Shown piece after piece: positions 42,773 to 51,397 of a stretch of DNA of 64,000 nucleotides (within the stretch, counting starts at the first letter, position 1; each line of letters opens with the position of its first letter). The stretch lies in NCBI GenBank assembly GCA_963714065.1, contig OY970226.1:496001-560000 (forward strand). Direction: 5' to 3'. Position numbers and translations under genes: made by a program. This DNA comes from JAZKID01 sp963714065. Its GTDB lineage: Bacteria; Pseudomonadota; Alphaproteobacteria; Rhizobiales; UBA4765. The notes below the pieces were generated by a model that saw only the letters and a list, made by a program, of their open reading frames with translations, had not been told where the DNA came from and did not search any database.

Positions 42773-43147
42773 TCATTTCTTTGCCAATCTATAAGTTCGC
42801 GGGCGATTTAAATGATAAGCCCTCAGCATGCTTTCTTTCGAAATATTGGATGCCCGGTTTTGATTTAGGAAATGGCAGATATCCCAAACCACATCGACGG
42901 ATTCAAAATTGCCCATATAACGCTTTCCATTTTTGTCTTTCCAGATGATGTGAAATTTCTGCTCCAGACTTGCTCGCTCGTCGGGGCTTACATATTTTTT
43001 GTCGCCTTTGTTGTATTGCTTCACAATGCCTACGACGGCAAAATACGGATTGTCGTATTTCATGAACTCGCTAAAAAGCGCCTCAATGAACTGTCTTTCG
43101 ACATGTCCATAAGAAGAGATTTTGGTTTTATTCGATAACATCTGCAT
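42773..43147 (-). CDS. Hypothetical protein, 124 aa
   Basis: No family is recognised. The protein is soluble, with segments VERQFIEALFSEFMKYDNPYFAV and FHIIWKDKNGKRYMGNFESVD, the latter beta-rich. The end (MLRAYHLNRPRTYRLAKK) is basic. The N-terminus could start at 43147 or at 43141; neither has a clear ribosome-binding site. It follows ribB on the same strand (14 bp apart) and may be co-transcribed. It has lower GC than its neighbours, consistent with recent acquisition. Confidence 0.6.
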   Translation of the reverse strand: MQMLSNKTKISSYGHVERQFIEALFSEFMKYDNPYFAVVGIVKQYNKGDKKYVSPDERASLEQKFHIIWKDKNGKRYMGNFESVDVVWDICHFLNQNRASNISKESMLRAYHLNRPRTYRLAKK

Positions 43148-43161
43148 GATTATCTATTGAA

Positions 43162-44247
43162 TTATACATCCAGCAAATCCGTCGCGGCAATCGTGATGCC
43201 GAAACCTTCAAGCCCGACATAACGCAAAGGACGGGCGGAAATCAGGCGAATGGAAGAAACGCCTAGATCGCGCAGGATCTGCGCGCCGAGGCCGATCTCG
43301 TGCCAGCTTGCCTGCCGCTTGTCATCGGTCGACGCGTTTTTTGCCAGATGTCCCGCGGGCACGCCGGCAGCGCCCTCGCGCAGATAGACCAGCACGCCGT
43401 GCCCCGCGATCTGAAAACGCGCATAAGTCGCAGCCAGGCGCTCCTGATCGCCGAAGATATCGTCGAGAATGTTCTGCCGGTGCAGGCGCGCCGGAATATC
43501 CTTAGGCCCGCCGATATCGCCGAAGACGAGCGCGAGCTGTTCGATCTGATCGAACGGCGTTTTGTAAACGATACCGCGCGCCGTGCCGATCGGCGTTTGT
43601 ACATCAAGTTCGCCGACGCGCTCGACAAGTTTTTCGCGCGCCTGGCGATAAGCAATTAGTTCGGCGACTGTGAGCACAGGCAGGTTATGAGTCTCGGCGA
43701 ATTTCAGGATTTGCGGTCCGCGCATCACCGTGCCGTTATCGTTCATCAGCTCGCCGATGGCGGCAACCGGCGGCAGATCGGCAAGCCGGCACAGGTCGAC
43801 CGCCGCTTCCGTATGGCCGGAGCGCATCAGCACGCCGCCTTGTCTGGCGATCAGCGGGAATACATGGCCAGGGCGCACGAAATCGGCCGCGCCGATATTG
43901 TTGTTGGCGAGCGCGCGCACGGTGTTGCAGCGCTCCTCTGCCGAAATACCGGTGGTGAGGCCATGACGCACGTCGACAGAGACCGTGAATGCCGTACCGA
44001 GCGGCGCATCATTGCTTGCCACCATGGGGTCGAGATGCAGGCGCTTGGCCTCTTCCGCCGTTACCGGCGCGCAAATAATGCCGCTGGTATAGCGGATAAT
44101 AAAAGCCATATGCTCCGGCGTACACAGCGAGCCCGCGACGATCAGGTCGCCTTCATTTTCGCGGTCGTCGTCGTCTGTGACGACGACGATGCCGCCCGCC
44201 CCAAAGGCGGCAAGCGCATGCTGCATGCGATTATGATCCTGAACCAT
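43162..44247 (-). CDS. ribB: 3,4-dihydroxy-2-butanone 4-phosphate synthase with degenerate GTP cyclohydrolase II domain (RibBX-like)
   Basis: The first 200 residues are a complete RibB domain that makes dihydroxybutanone phosphate for riboflavin. Visible are VVTDDDDRENEGDLIVAG (acidic metal loop), FIIRYTSGIICAP, PLGTAFTVSVDVRHGLTTGISA and LMRSGHTEAAVDL. The last 160 residues have the GTP cyclohydrolase II fold (ELDVQTPIGTARGIVYK, LVYLREG, LGAQILRDLGVSSIRL). However, the zinc-site motif of active enzymes (Cys-rich segment with S-x-R-C-D-C) is replaced by NILDDIFGDQ, with no cysteines. So this is a RibBX-type fusion, probably unable to hydrolyse GTP; another RibA must exist. The gene is nearly adjacent to the methyltransferase gene. 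Confidence 0.9.
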   Translation of the reverse strand: MVQDHNRMQHALAAFGAGGIVVVTDDDDRENEGDLIVAGSLCTPEHMAFIIRYTSGIICAPVTAEEAKRLHLDPMVASNDAPLGTAFTVSVDVRHGLTTGISAEERCNTVRALANNNIGAADFVRPGHVFPLIARQGGVLMRSGHTEAAVDLCRLADLPPVAAIGELMNDNGTVMRGPQILKFAETHNLPVLTVAELIAYRQAREKLVERVGELDVQTPIGTARGIVYKTPFDQIEQLALVFGDIGGPKDIPARLHRQNILDDIFGDQERLAATYARFQIAGHGVLVYLREGAAGVPAGHLAKNASTDDKRQASWHEIGLGAQILRDLGVSSIRLISARPLRYVGLEGFGITIAATDLLDV

Positions 44248-44256
44248 GAACAGGTG

Positions 44257-45351
44257 CTAGCGCGGACGCACGAATATGGCAATCAGTTCCACATGTTCCG
44301 ACCACAAAAACTGGTCGATGGCGGTCAGCGCATCGATTTTATAACCGGCATCGGCGAGTTTTTTCGCATCGCGCGCAAATGTCTCGGGATTGCAGGAGAC
44401 ATAGGCAATCAGCTCCACCTTGCTTTTGCAAAGCTCGGCAATCTGCGCCTGCGCCCCCTGCCGCGGCGGATCGAGGATAACGGCATCATAGGCATTCAGC
44501 TCATGTTTCAATAACGGACGGCGGAAGAGATCGCGCTTCTCGATGTTTACAGGCTTAAAGCCCGATACGCGCTGCGCCGCTTTTTGCAGGGCATGGAGCG
44601 CCTGCCCGTTCGCCTCGACCGCATGTACGGCACAAAATTCCGCCATGCGCAGCGTAAAAGCCCCGCAGCCCGCGAAAAGATCGGCAATGCGTTTGATCTT
44701 GCGCTGCCGAAACGCAGCGCTAATTTTTTCCGCAATCGCTTCCTCCGCCTGCGCCACCGCCTGCACGAAACTTCCCGCAGGGGGCACGACCAATGCGCGG
44801 CCGATTTTCAGAACCGGCTCGCGCAACTGCACCAGCATGTCGCCGTTAACGGACAGGCGCGCGAGATTGAGCCTTGTTGCCGCGTCCGCCAATGCTGAGC
44901 GCTTAAGAGGCGTCGGGTCTTTCACGCCTTCGATCGCCGCATCGATACCGCTCTCGCTTGCAAGCAGCGTCAGCGTGCCCTCGGTCTTTTTCGGAACGAC
45001 ATCGCTAAGCAACTCGCGCAGGCCAGGCAAGATAGAAACCAGCTCCGGCCGGGTCACAAGGCAGGTATGAATTGGCACGATAATGTGCGAGCGGGCGGCA
45101 TGAAAACCGAGCACAATATCTTTTCCACTCCTTGCGAAGGCTAGAACGATACGGCGGCGGCTTGCAGGGGGGCAGGCGATGAAAGCGTCGATCCCCCGCT
45201 CAAACCCATACCGTCGAAACGCGGCATGGATAAAATTCTCTTTCCAAAGCGGGTAGCCGGCCTCGGGCCTGTCCTGCGCCACACAGCCGCCGCAGGCGCC
45301 GAAATGCGGACAAATGCGGGTTTGCGTTTGAAGAGCGCGGCTATCGTTCAT
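44257..45351 (-). CDS. RNA uracil-5-methyltransferase of the RumA/TrmA type
   Basis: A 364-residue SAM-dependent m5U methyltransferase acting on rRNA or tRNA. The Fe-S cluster motif CPHFGACGGCVAQ comes at the N-terminus, unlike RlmD, which begins with a TRAM domain that is missing here. SAM motif IADLFAGCGAFTLRMAE and PPRQGAQAQI follow, and the catalytic Cys is in VELIAYVSCNPETFARD. GAGG lies eight bases upstream of the ATG at 45351; longer frames reach 45447. It is not certain which position it methylates. It follows no other RNA-modification gene. Confidence 0.88.
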   Translation of the reverse strand: MNDSRALQTQTRICPHFGACGGCVAQDRPEAGYPLWKENFIHAAFRRYGFERGIDAFIACPPASRRRIVLAFARSGKDIVLGFHAARSHIIVPIHTCLVTRPELVSILPGLRELLSDVVPKKTEGTLTLLASESGIDAAIEGVKDPTPLKRSALADAATRLNLARLSVNGDMLVQLREPVLKIGRALVVPPAGSFVQAVAQAEEAIAEKISAAFRQRKIKRIADLFAGCGAFTLRMAEFCAVHAVEANGQALHALQKAAQRVSGFKPVNIEKRDLFRRPLLKHELNAYDAVILDPPRQGAQAQIAELCKSKVELIAYVSCNPETFARDAKKLADAGYKIDALTAIDQFLWSEHVELIAIFVRPR

Positions 45352-45423
45352 CGTTAACACCTCATTATGGAATTCCATCCTCTTTACCCTTTTTTGAATG
45401 ACATTACATAAGATGTCGCGATC

Positions 45424-46533
45424 ATGCAGCAAAGCCAAATGCTTCATCGCCTGGAAACACTGTCGCGCGAGCAGTCTAGCGACTCACGCCGCAAGCTATT
45501 GCGCGAGCTGACGGACCTGTTTTTTGCACAAAGTTTCGACAATCTCGAGGCTACCAGCGACCTGTACGAAGACGTGGTCGGCCTGGTCGTGGACGAGGCA
45601 GAAACCACTGTCCGGGCAGAGCTGTCGGAGCGCATTTCGCGCGAAAAGCTGGCGCCTCGCGGCCTGGTGGTCCGGCTGGCCGACGATGATGAAATTCGTG
45701 TCGCGCACCCCGTGCTGCGCCGCTCGTCGGTTCTGACCGAGGAAGATCTGGTGCGCGTCGCCAGCACGAAAGGCGAGGATCACCTGCTCGCAATTTCCGA
45801 ACGCAAAGAATTGTCGCCGCGCGTGACCGATGTGATCGTCGACCGCGGCAGCCAGACCGTGCTGCAAAAGGTTACGCAGAACCAGGGCGCGTCTTTTTCC
45901 GAAAAAGGCTTTAATAAACTCGTCGACCGTTCATCGGGCGATGAAGTCCTGCAATCGCAGCTTGTCGAGCGCGCCGACCTGCCGGTCGACGTCGTCGAGA
46001 AGCTCGAGCCCATGCTGACCGAAAAACTGCGTACGCGTCTCTTGGAAATGAATCTCGCCACTTCGGACAGTGAGCTGAAAGATTACGCGCAAGGCGCAAA
46101 ATTCCAATTGATCCAGCGGCTCCGCGCCCGCAAGGAAGTGCGCGATCCCGAAGTTCTTTACGGCCTTGTCGAGGCAGGCAAGCTTTCACCCGAGGATGCG
46201 ATCATCGAAATCTGCGGCACCGACCGCATCAGCGATGTCGCGATATTGGTGGGCAAGCTACTCGGCCTGCAGCAGGAATTTTGCGTCAACATTCTCGCCG
46301 GCAAGAACGAGGATGCCGTCATCATCCTTTGCCGCGCCGCCGAAATCAGCGAGAAGGCGTATCTTTATATCGTCGATCTGCGCAACCGCCGCCAGGCGGT
46401 CACCAGCAGAATGGATCTGGACGAAAGAGGCAAAGCCTTCAATGCCCTGTCTTACGAAAATGCGCAGCGCCTGATGCGCTTCCTGAAAGTCCGCCAGGCA
46501 GCAGGCGACAGCACTGAGGCGGGCATTACCTGA
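45424..46533 (+). CDS. DUF2336 domain protein
   Basis: A 369-residue protein. The segments NLEATSDLYEDVVGLVVDEAE, LSERISREKLAPRGLVVRLADD and RVAHPVLRRSSVLTEEDL match DUF2336, a helical-repeat-like domain largely limited to alphaproteobacteria, with no established function. The rest is helical. No signal peptide is seen, so it is cytoplasmic. Its stop is immediately followed by the aroC stop from the other strand (46533/46534). It is divergent from the RNA methyltransferase gene across about 70 bp. Confidence 0.9.
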   Translation: MQQSQMLHRLETLSREQSSDSRRKLLRELTDLFFAQSFDNLEATSDLYEDVVGLVVDEAETTVRAELSERISREKLAPRGLVVRLADDDEIRVAHPVLRRSSVLTEEDLVRVASTKGEDHLLAISERKELSPRVTDVIVDRGSQTVLQKVTQNQGASFSEKGFNKLVDRSSGDEVLQSQLVERADLPVDVVEKLEPMLTEKLRTRLLEMNLATSDSELKDYAQGAKFQLIQRLRARKEVRDPEVLYGLVEAGKLSPEDAIIEICGTDRISDVAILVGKLLGLQQEFCVNILAGKNEDAVIILCRAAEISEKAYLYIVDLRNRRQAVTSRMDLDERGKAFNALSYENAQRLMRFLKVRQAAGDSTEAGIT

Positions 46534-47613
46534 TCAATTGCCTATTTGCGCGCGATGCCGCAAATACTGATCCGCCAGCACGCAAGCCATCATCGCCTCG
46601 CCCACAGGTACCGCGCGAATACCGACGCATGGATCATGGCGTCCTTTCGTGCTTATTTCGGTCTCTGCGCCTGAAGACGTAACTGTTTTTCGCGGATTCA
46701 GGATGGACGATGTCGGCTTCACGGCAAAGCGCGCCACCACCGGCTGGCCGGTGGAAATACCGCCCAGAATTCCGCCCGCATGATTGGATAGAAATTCCGG
46801 CCGCCCGCCTTTGCCCTTACCCTTGCGCATCTCGTCGGCATTCTCTTCGCCGCGCAATGCTGCCGCGGCAAATCCCGCACCGATCTCGACACCTTTCACG
46901 GCAGGAATGCTCATGAGTGCTGTCGCGAGTTCGGCATCGAGCTTGCCGTAAACCGGTGCACCGAGGCCGGGCGGCACATTCTCGGCCACAATCTCGATCA
47001 CCGCACCGATGCTGGAGCCGGCTTTGCGGATATCGTCGAGATAGGTTTCAAAAAATTTCGCAGCCTTTGCGTCCGGGCAGAAAAACGGATTGTTGGTCAC
47101 TTCGTCCCAGTTCCAGTTGGCGCGATCGATCTTATGCTCGCCCATCTGCACAAGCGCACCGCGGATTCTGATATCGGGAATAATCTTGCGCGCGATCGCG
47201 CCCGCGGCAACGCGCATTGCCGTTTCGCGCGCGCTCGCCCTGCCCGAGCCGCGATGGTCGCGAATGCCGTATTTGGCTTCATAGGTATAATCGGCATGGC
47301 CGGGACGATAGGTCTGCGCTAGCGCATCGTAATCTTTCGAGCGGGCATCGGTGTTCTCGATCAGAAGACCGATCGGCGCGCCGGTAGTCTGCCCGTCAAA
47401 AACGCCGGAGAGGATTTTAATTTTATCCTCCTCGCGACGCTGGCTGACGAATTTGCTCTGCCCCGGCTTGCGGCGGTCGAGCTCTTTCTGGATGTCGTTC
47501 TCATGAAGCGCAATCCGCGGCGGACACCCGTCGACCACCGCGCCGATGGCAGGCCCATGGCTTTCCCCGAAAGTGGTGACGCGAAAGAGATGCCCGAAGC
47601 TGTTGTGAGACAT
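46534..47613 (-). CDS. aroC: Chorismate synthase
   Basis: A 359-residue AroC, the last step of the shikimate pathway, converting EPSP to chorismate with reduced FMN. Visible are GHLFRVTTFGESHGPAIGAVVDGCPP, RRKPGQSKFVSQRREEDKI, YGIRDHRGSGRASARETAMRVAAGA and CVGIRAVPVGEAMMACVLAD. The length and all three family signatures are normal. It stands alone, and the reading frame stops back-to-back with DUF2336. Confidence 0.96.
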   Translation of the reverse strand: MSHNSFGHLFRVTTFGESHGPAIGAVVDGCPPRIALHENDIQKELDRRKPGQSKFVSQRREEDKIKILSGVFDGQTTGAPIGLLIENTDARSKDYDALAQTYRPGHADYTYEAKYGIRDHRGSGRASARETAMRVAAGAIARKIIPDIRIRGALVQMGEHKIDRANWNWDEVTNNPFFCPDAKAAKFFETYLDDIRKAGSSIGAVIEIVAENVPPGLGAPVYGKLDAELATALMSIPAVKGVEIGAGFAAAALRGEENADEMRKGKGKGGRPEFLSNHAGGILGGISTGQPVVARFAVKPTSSILNPRKTVTSSGAETEISTKGRHDPCVGIRAVPVGEAMMACVLADQYLRHRAQIGN

Positions 47614-47764
47614 ACAAGTTCAGTAAAGGAAGGAAGAACTCGCCGCAAGGGCGGACGATAACCCTAATACCTAAAACTTTCACCAGTAAGTTTAACAAGA
47701 GATAAATATGAACAAAGAATGAATTTAATGTAGAGTGAGCTTAAATATTATTAGGATTATTGAG

Positions 47765-48844
47765 ATGAATACTTTTACGGATATGTTGTCGTCGGCCGTC
47801 AGCGGCCTTTCCAATATGTATATGTATGGCGGCGGCTTTAATACGTCGCTCGCGAATTATAATTACGTTCCTGGCCTCGGTTATCAAAACGCGCTGCCGG
47901 TCCAGAACGGGATTACGAATTTCGGCACCTTGCCCCAGTCCGATCTCTCCTACTGGTATGGGAACGGCGTCAACAATGGTGGCGTTCAGAATTCTTATTA
48001 CTCGTATTACGGAGGCATGAATGGTTACGGAAATACGGGCCTGAATTTCCGCAATATAGCGCCCACACCATATATGAATGCCGTGAATAGCCTGCAGCAA
48101 CAGGGATATACCTATGCAGGGCGCAGGGGCGATATTTATGGCAATGTGATACTCGCTTTCCAGAATGCAAACCGGCAAGTGGTTTATATTAAAGTTGCTC
48201 CGGATGGGTATGTTTATCAGGTCGCGCAAAACACCGGCAACGGCAACACGAATCCGACCGGCCAGTTGCCGCCTGAGCTTAGGACCGCCAACGGAAGCAA
48301 CGGAATCCAGTTTGCCGTTACGCCTCCGCTGACGTTACAGCAGGCCTTAGATGCGCAGATGACAAGTCCAAGTCTGGGCTTTACAATTTCGCAGACCGCC
48401 TATGGTACGACCTACAGCAAAGGCGGGCGCTCTTTTATTGCTAGAGTCGGTTCCTATTATATGCCGTTCGGCCAGCAGCAAATAGGCTATGCGCAGTTCA
48501 GGGAAATTACGCCTGTTATCGACAATGGCGGCGTGGTGCAGAATCCAGGCAATGGCCAGTTTTCCTCGCAAGCAACAGCCGAGGCATATTTGCGCCAGCT
48601 TGGATATGTCCGGATCGGCAATAGCGACGTCTGGAATTCGCAGGACGGCAGGCAGCAATATAGAATTACCTCCACCATAGAATATGTCATGATGAGCACG
48701 CCAACCGGCACGCAATGCGTCGGCCAAATGGTGTACAAAATCGTCCTGGCCGATGCGGCCTACAATAATTCCACATCGAACCCAGCACCGAACACAGTAC
48801 CGAACCCAGCTCCCCTCAACACAATCCAGATACCGTCGCGGTAA
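47765..48844 (+). CDS. Hypothetical Gly/Asn/Tyr-rich protein, 359 aa
   Basis: No family is recognised. The ATG at 47765 gives MNTFTDMLSSAVSGLSNMYM; a longer frame to 47735 exists, but this start resembles the next gene's MNTINDLLLG. Residues 1-130 are Gly/Asn/Tyr-rich and low-complexity. The second half contains two short repeats, SLQQQGYTYAGRRGDIYGN and AYLRQLGYVRIGNSDVWNS, each followed by an aromatic/basic strand (for example DGRQQYRITS). The same pattern appears in the next two genes. There is no signal peptide and no RTX motif. The protein looks surface-exposed or fibre-like, but this is inference. Confidence 0.72.
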   Translation: MNTFTDMLSSAVSGLSNMYMYGGGFNTSLANYNYVPGLGYQNALPVQNGITNFGTLPQSDLSYWYGNGVNNGGVQNSYYSYYGGMNGYGNTGLNFRNIAPTPYMNAVNSLQQQGYTYAGRRGDIYGNVILAFQNANRQVVYIKVAPDGYVYQVAQNTGNGNTNPTGQLPPELRTANGSNGIQFAVTPPLTLQQALDAQMTSPSLGFTISQTAYGTTYSKGGRSFIARVGSYYMPFGQQQIGYAQFREITPVIDNGGVVQNPGNGQFSSQATAEAYLRQLGYVRIGNSDVWNSQDGRQQYRITSTIEYVMMSTPTGTQCVGQMVYKIVLADAAYNNSTSNPAPNTVPNPAPLNTIQIPSR

Positions 48845-48869
48845 GATTTATCGCCGAAGATAGACAAAA

Positions 48870-48897
48870 GCGGGCCTCATGGCCCGCTACCTGTTTT
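48870..48897 (+). terminator. Rho-independent terminator of the 359-aa gene
   Basis: A 7-bp GC stem GCGGGCC / GGCCCGC with TCAT loop, followed by TACCTGTTTT. It begins 26 bases after the stop codon. Confidence 0.7.
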
Positions 48898-49063
48898 GCA
48901 AAATTATTTCCTGGGTTCTTTTCCATCCGGCCGCATCCGGAAATTATTTTTCCGCATAAAATTAGATCGCATTTTATACATTAATACTAATCCAAACTTA
49001 AGAGTGCTTTTGTTTCTGACTGCGTTATATTTTCATCAAGCATATTTTTAAAGGAAAGTAAAA

Positions 49064-50230
49064 ATGAATACGATTAACGATCTTCTTCTCGGCAGCTCCG
49101 CATCGAATAGCGGGAGTGGTTTCATAGCTCTTATCGGCAGCCTCATCGACAACTACCGCCGCGCGCAGGGCATGGCCGTAACGGGTATAAACGGATTGTC
49201 CGTAAACAACGGTCTGCTTCTTAATAATGGTCTTGCCGCAACGGGCCTGATTGGCAACAATGCCGTGCTCGGTCTGAACAGCACGCCGAATAGCAATCTG
49301 GGCCTTGGCAGCCCCAACTCCTATGACACACTGCTCCGCCAGTATCTTCTGAATAACGGTGGCAGCAATGGCGTGCTTGGGCTGAACAACAATACGAGCA
49401 CATCGTATGAGGCATTAATACGCCAATATCTTCTCAGCTCCGGTCTCGGTTCCGGTCAGGGCAACAACGCTATCTTCGGCCTCAATAACAATGCGCTTGG
49501 TCTCGGCAACAGCACTTACGACCTGCTGAGCCGCCTGGGCCTTGGCAGCAATGCCCTCGGCCTGAATAATAGTGCGCTTGGCCTGACACCGAACACGGTC
49601 GACAGGCTGATCGGCTTGCCGGATTATCAGACGGCTGCATCAAAATTGCAGCAGGCTGGCTATAGGTTGAATGTTCAGGCATCGCAGCTCACGCAAAATA
49701 CGAACTATCTTGCAGGGCTTGCGGGGGTGAACCCGAACTATGCGGCCATGCTCGGCCTTGGCGCGATCGGCAATACGATCAATCAACCAAACGGCACGCT
49801 GGTTTTCGATAATCCGACCAACGGCGATACAGCTACGATTGTGGTCTCATCTGGCCTGGTCGGCGGCATCTCGCATAGGCCTTACGCACTGTCGGCAACA
49901 AACGCGCTGACTGCAAATGCGCTGAATATGAATGCGTTTAATACGAACGCACTGACGGCGGCAACGGTGAACGGCGTCATTCCGTCGGCTCTCGGCTCAC
50001 TTTCGAGCACGGCGCTGACCGGCACGAACAGCTCGCTGACCGGGCAGCAGGATCCTTACAGCATGATGATCGCGAACGGCTTTACGCCTTATAATATCCA
50101 GGGCCGCGTCGCGTTCAGTAAAGATGGCCGCCAATTCTTCGGCCTAGCTCAGGACCCGAATACCGGCGCACCCGGACTCATAGATGTGACGAGCCAAGTC
50201 CAGGCTCTCAGCACGGGTGTCGCAGCCTAA
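49064..50230 (+). CDS. Hypothetical Asn/Gly/Leu-rich repetitive protein, 388 aa
   Basis: No family is recognised. Residues 40-185 are low-complexity and built from irregular repeats such as NNGLLLNNGLAATGLIGNNA, NSYDTLLRQYLLNNGGSNG, TSYEALIRQYLLSSGLGSG and STYDLLSRLGLGSNALGLNN. The last part holds KLQQAGYRLNVQASQL and FTPYNIQGRVAFSKDGRQF, matching the small motif in its neighbours. N-terminal MNTINDLLLGSSASNSG parallels the 359-aa protein, so the two are probably paralogues. AAAGGAAAG lies a few bases before the ATG. A strong terminator follows. Bias toward Asn/Gly and low charge suggest an extended or fibrous protein. Confidence 0.72.
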   Translation: MNTINDLLLGSSASNSGSGFIALIGSLIDNYRRAQGMAVTGINGLSVNNGLLLNNGLAATGLIGNNAVLGLNSTPNSNLGLGSPNSYDTLLRQYLLNNGGSNGVLGLNNNTSTSYEALIRQYLLSSGLGSGQGNNAIFGLNNNALGLGNSTYDLLSRLGLGSNALGLNNSALGLTPNTVDRLIGLPDYQTAASKLQQAGYRLNVQASQLTQNTNYLAGLAGVNPNYAAMLGLGAIGNTINQPNGTLVFDNPTNGDTATIVVSSGLVGGISHRPYALSATNALTANALNMNAFNTNALTAATVNGVIPSALGSLSSTALTGTNSSLTGQQDPYSMMIANGFTPYNIQGRVAFSKDGRQFFGLAQDPNTGAPGLIDVTSQVQALSTGVAA

Positions 50231-50236
50231 TCATTC

Positions 50237-50272
50237 AAAATAACGGCCTCATAAAAAAGGCCGTTATTTTTT
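50237..50272 (+). terminator. Strong Rho-independent terminator of the 388-aa gene
   Basis: Stem AAAATAACGGCCT / AGGCCGTTATTTT with an 8-base A-rich loop, then a run of T. It begins seven bases after the stop. Confidence 0.92.
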
Positions 50273-50273
50273 A

Positions 50274-50303
50274 CGCGCCCCTTGCCGGGCGCGTTTGTTT
50301 TTT
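50274..50303 (+). terminator. Second tandem terminator
   Basis: Stem CGCGCCC / GGGCGCG (50274-50280 and 50287-50293) with a six-base loop, followed by TTTGTTTTTTG. It lies directly after the previous hairpin, so transcription stop here is doubly secured. Confidence 0.75.
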
Positions 50304-50452
50304 GTGCATGGTTAAGAAAGCACGCCCGATAAAAATTACATCTTAGTTTTCTCATCCAGCTTCGCTTATGATTAATTTTGCAATCTGTTTGCCCATTCGC
50401 CTCCGATAAGGCATGCTCGAAACCCCTAAGGCCTATCATCAAGGGTATGCCA

Positions 50453-51388
50453 ATGATCATCCGTACCGATCCTGCACGTTTTCTTGGCCTGACAGTGGCC
50501 GGCAATGCAGATCGAAAAGGCGAAAAATTCCTGCGGATGCTCCATGATGCCGCCGAGCAGAACGGCGCCGACGTTTCCGCAGACGATGCACAACCGCAGG
50601 ATGACGATAACGACGGCCTGGGTTCTTTTTTTGCGGAAACGAAACCTCATGGCACTGTTGGATTTGGGCGGAGCAATCCACCCATACATGATGAAATCCC
50701 TATCGGCGTGATACCACCCCACCCGATCATGCTGGGAGACGAACCGCCCATCGTATTGGAGCCGCCGGAAATGCCGCCAGTGGCGCTACTTGCACAGGGG
50801 GCGGAACATAGAACCATTCGGCGCCCTGGAACCGGAGAGACGCCGCCGACCATACCGCCCATACCGAGCGTCGATCTGAACGAGCCGCTGGAGATCAGCA
50901 TGCCCGCATCGCAACATGAACCGCTGACAGCCCATGTTAATCCGGATGGTACCATCACCATCTCGCACGAACCGGTTGGTGTAAGCATGCCCGCGCCGCA
51001 ACTGCCGCCGCTCACTGCCCATGTCAATCCGGACGGCAGCACTACTGTCTCGCACGAACCTGTTGCCGAAACCATGCCCGCACCGGAAGCGCCGCCCGTG
51101 ACGGTCACACCGGGCCCAAACGGTACGTTTAGAATCTCTCACCTGATACGGCCGCTTCCTCCCGGCAAACATTTTGATAGCGCCAAGGCTGCCAGAAATT
51201 ATCTGATCGAACAGGGAGCAACCCTTGTTCAAAATCACCCGCGGTTGCTTGGCCAAGATGTGTTTTTGCTGCATGGCAGATATTATATAATCCAGGCTGT
51301 GGGCGACGTGCCCGGCGGAATTGTGCCTTTGCCGAGCCAATACGTGATTTACCAGATTCCTGCACCGCCAACGACCCGCAGGCGCTAA
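50453..51388 (+). CDS. Hypothetical Pro-rich repeat protein, 311 aa
   Basis: No family is recognised. AAGGG stands seven bases before the ATG at 50453 (an ATG at 50447 is too close). Residues about 1-60 are acidic and polar. The middle is Pro-rich (PPHPIMLGDEPPIVLEPPEMP). It is followed by three tandem repeats of about 33 residues, seen as EPLTAHVNPDGTITISHEPV, PPLTAHVNPDGSTTVSHEPV and PPVTVTPGPNGTFRISHL. The C-terminal 75 residues contain SAKAARNYLIEQGATLVQNH and DVFLLHGRYYIIQAVG, the motif shared with the two preceding proteins. No signal peptide is seen. Confidence 0.72.
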   Translation: MIIRTDPARFLGLTVAGNADRKGEKFLRMLHDAAEQNGADVSADDAQPQDDDNDGLGSFFAETKPHGTVGFGRSNPPIHDEIPIGVIPPHPIMLGDEPPIVLEPPEMPPVALLAQGAEHRTIRRPGTGETPPTIPPIPSVDLNEPLEISMPASQHEPLTAHVNPDGTITISHEPVGVSMPAPQLPPLTAHVNPDGSTTVSHEPVAETMPAPEAPPVTVTPGPNGTFRISHLIRPLPPGKHFDSAKAARNYLIEQGATLVQNHPRLLGQDVFLLHGRYYIIQAVGDVPGGIVPLPSQYVIYQIPAPPTTRRR

Positions 51389-51397
51389 AAGGGCAGA

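Noticed and set aside
44248..44256. FMN riboswitch before ribB
   Set aside because: Only nine bases separate ribB from the preceding gene, so there is no room for one.
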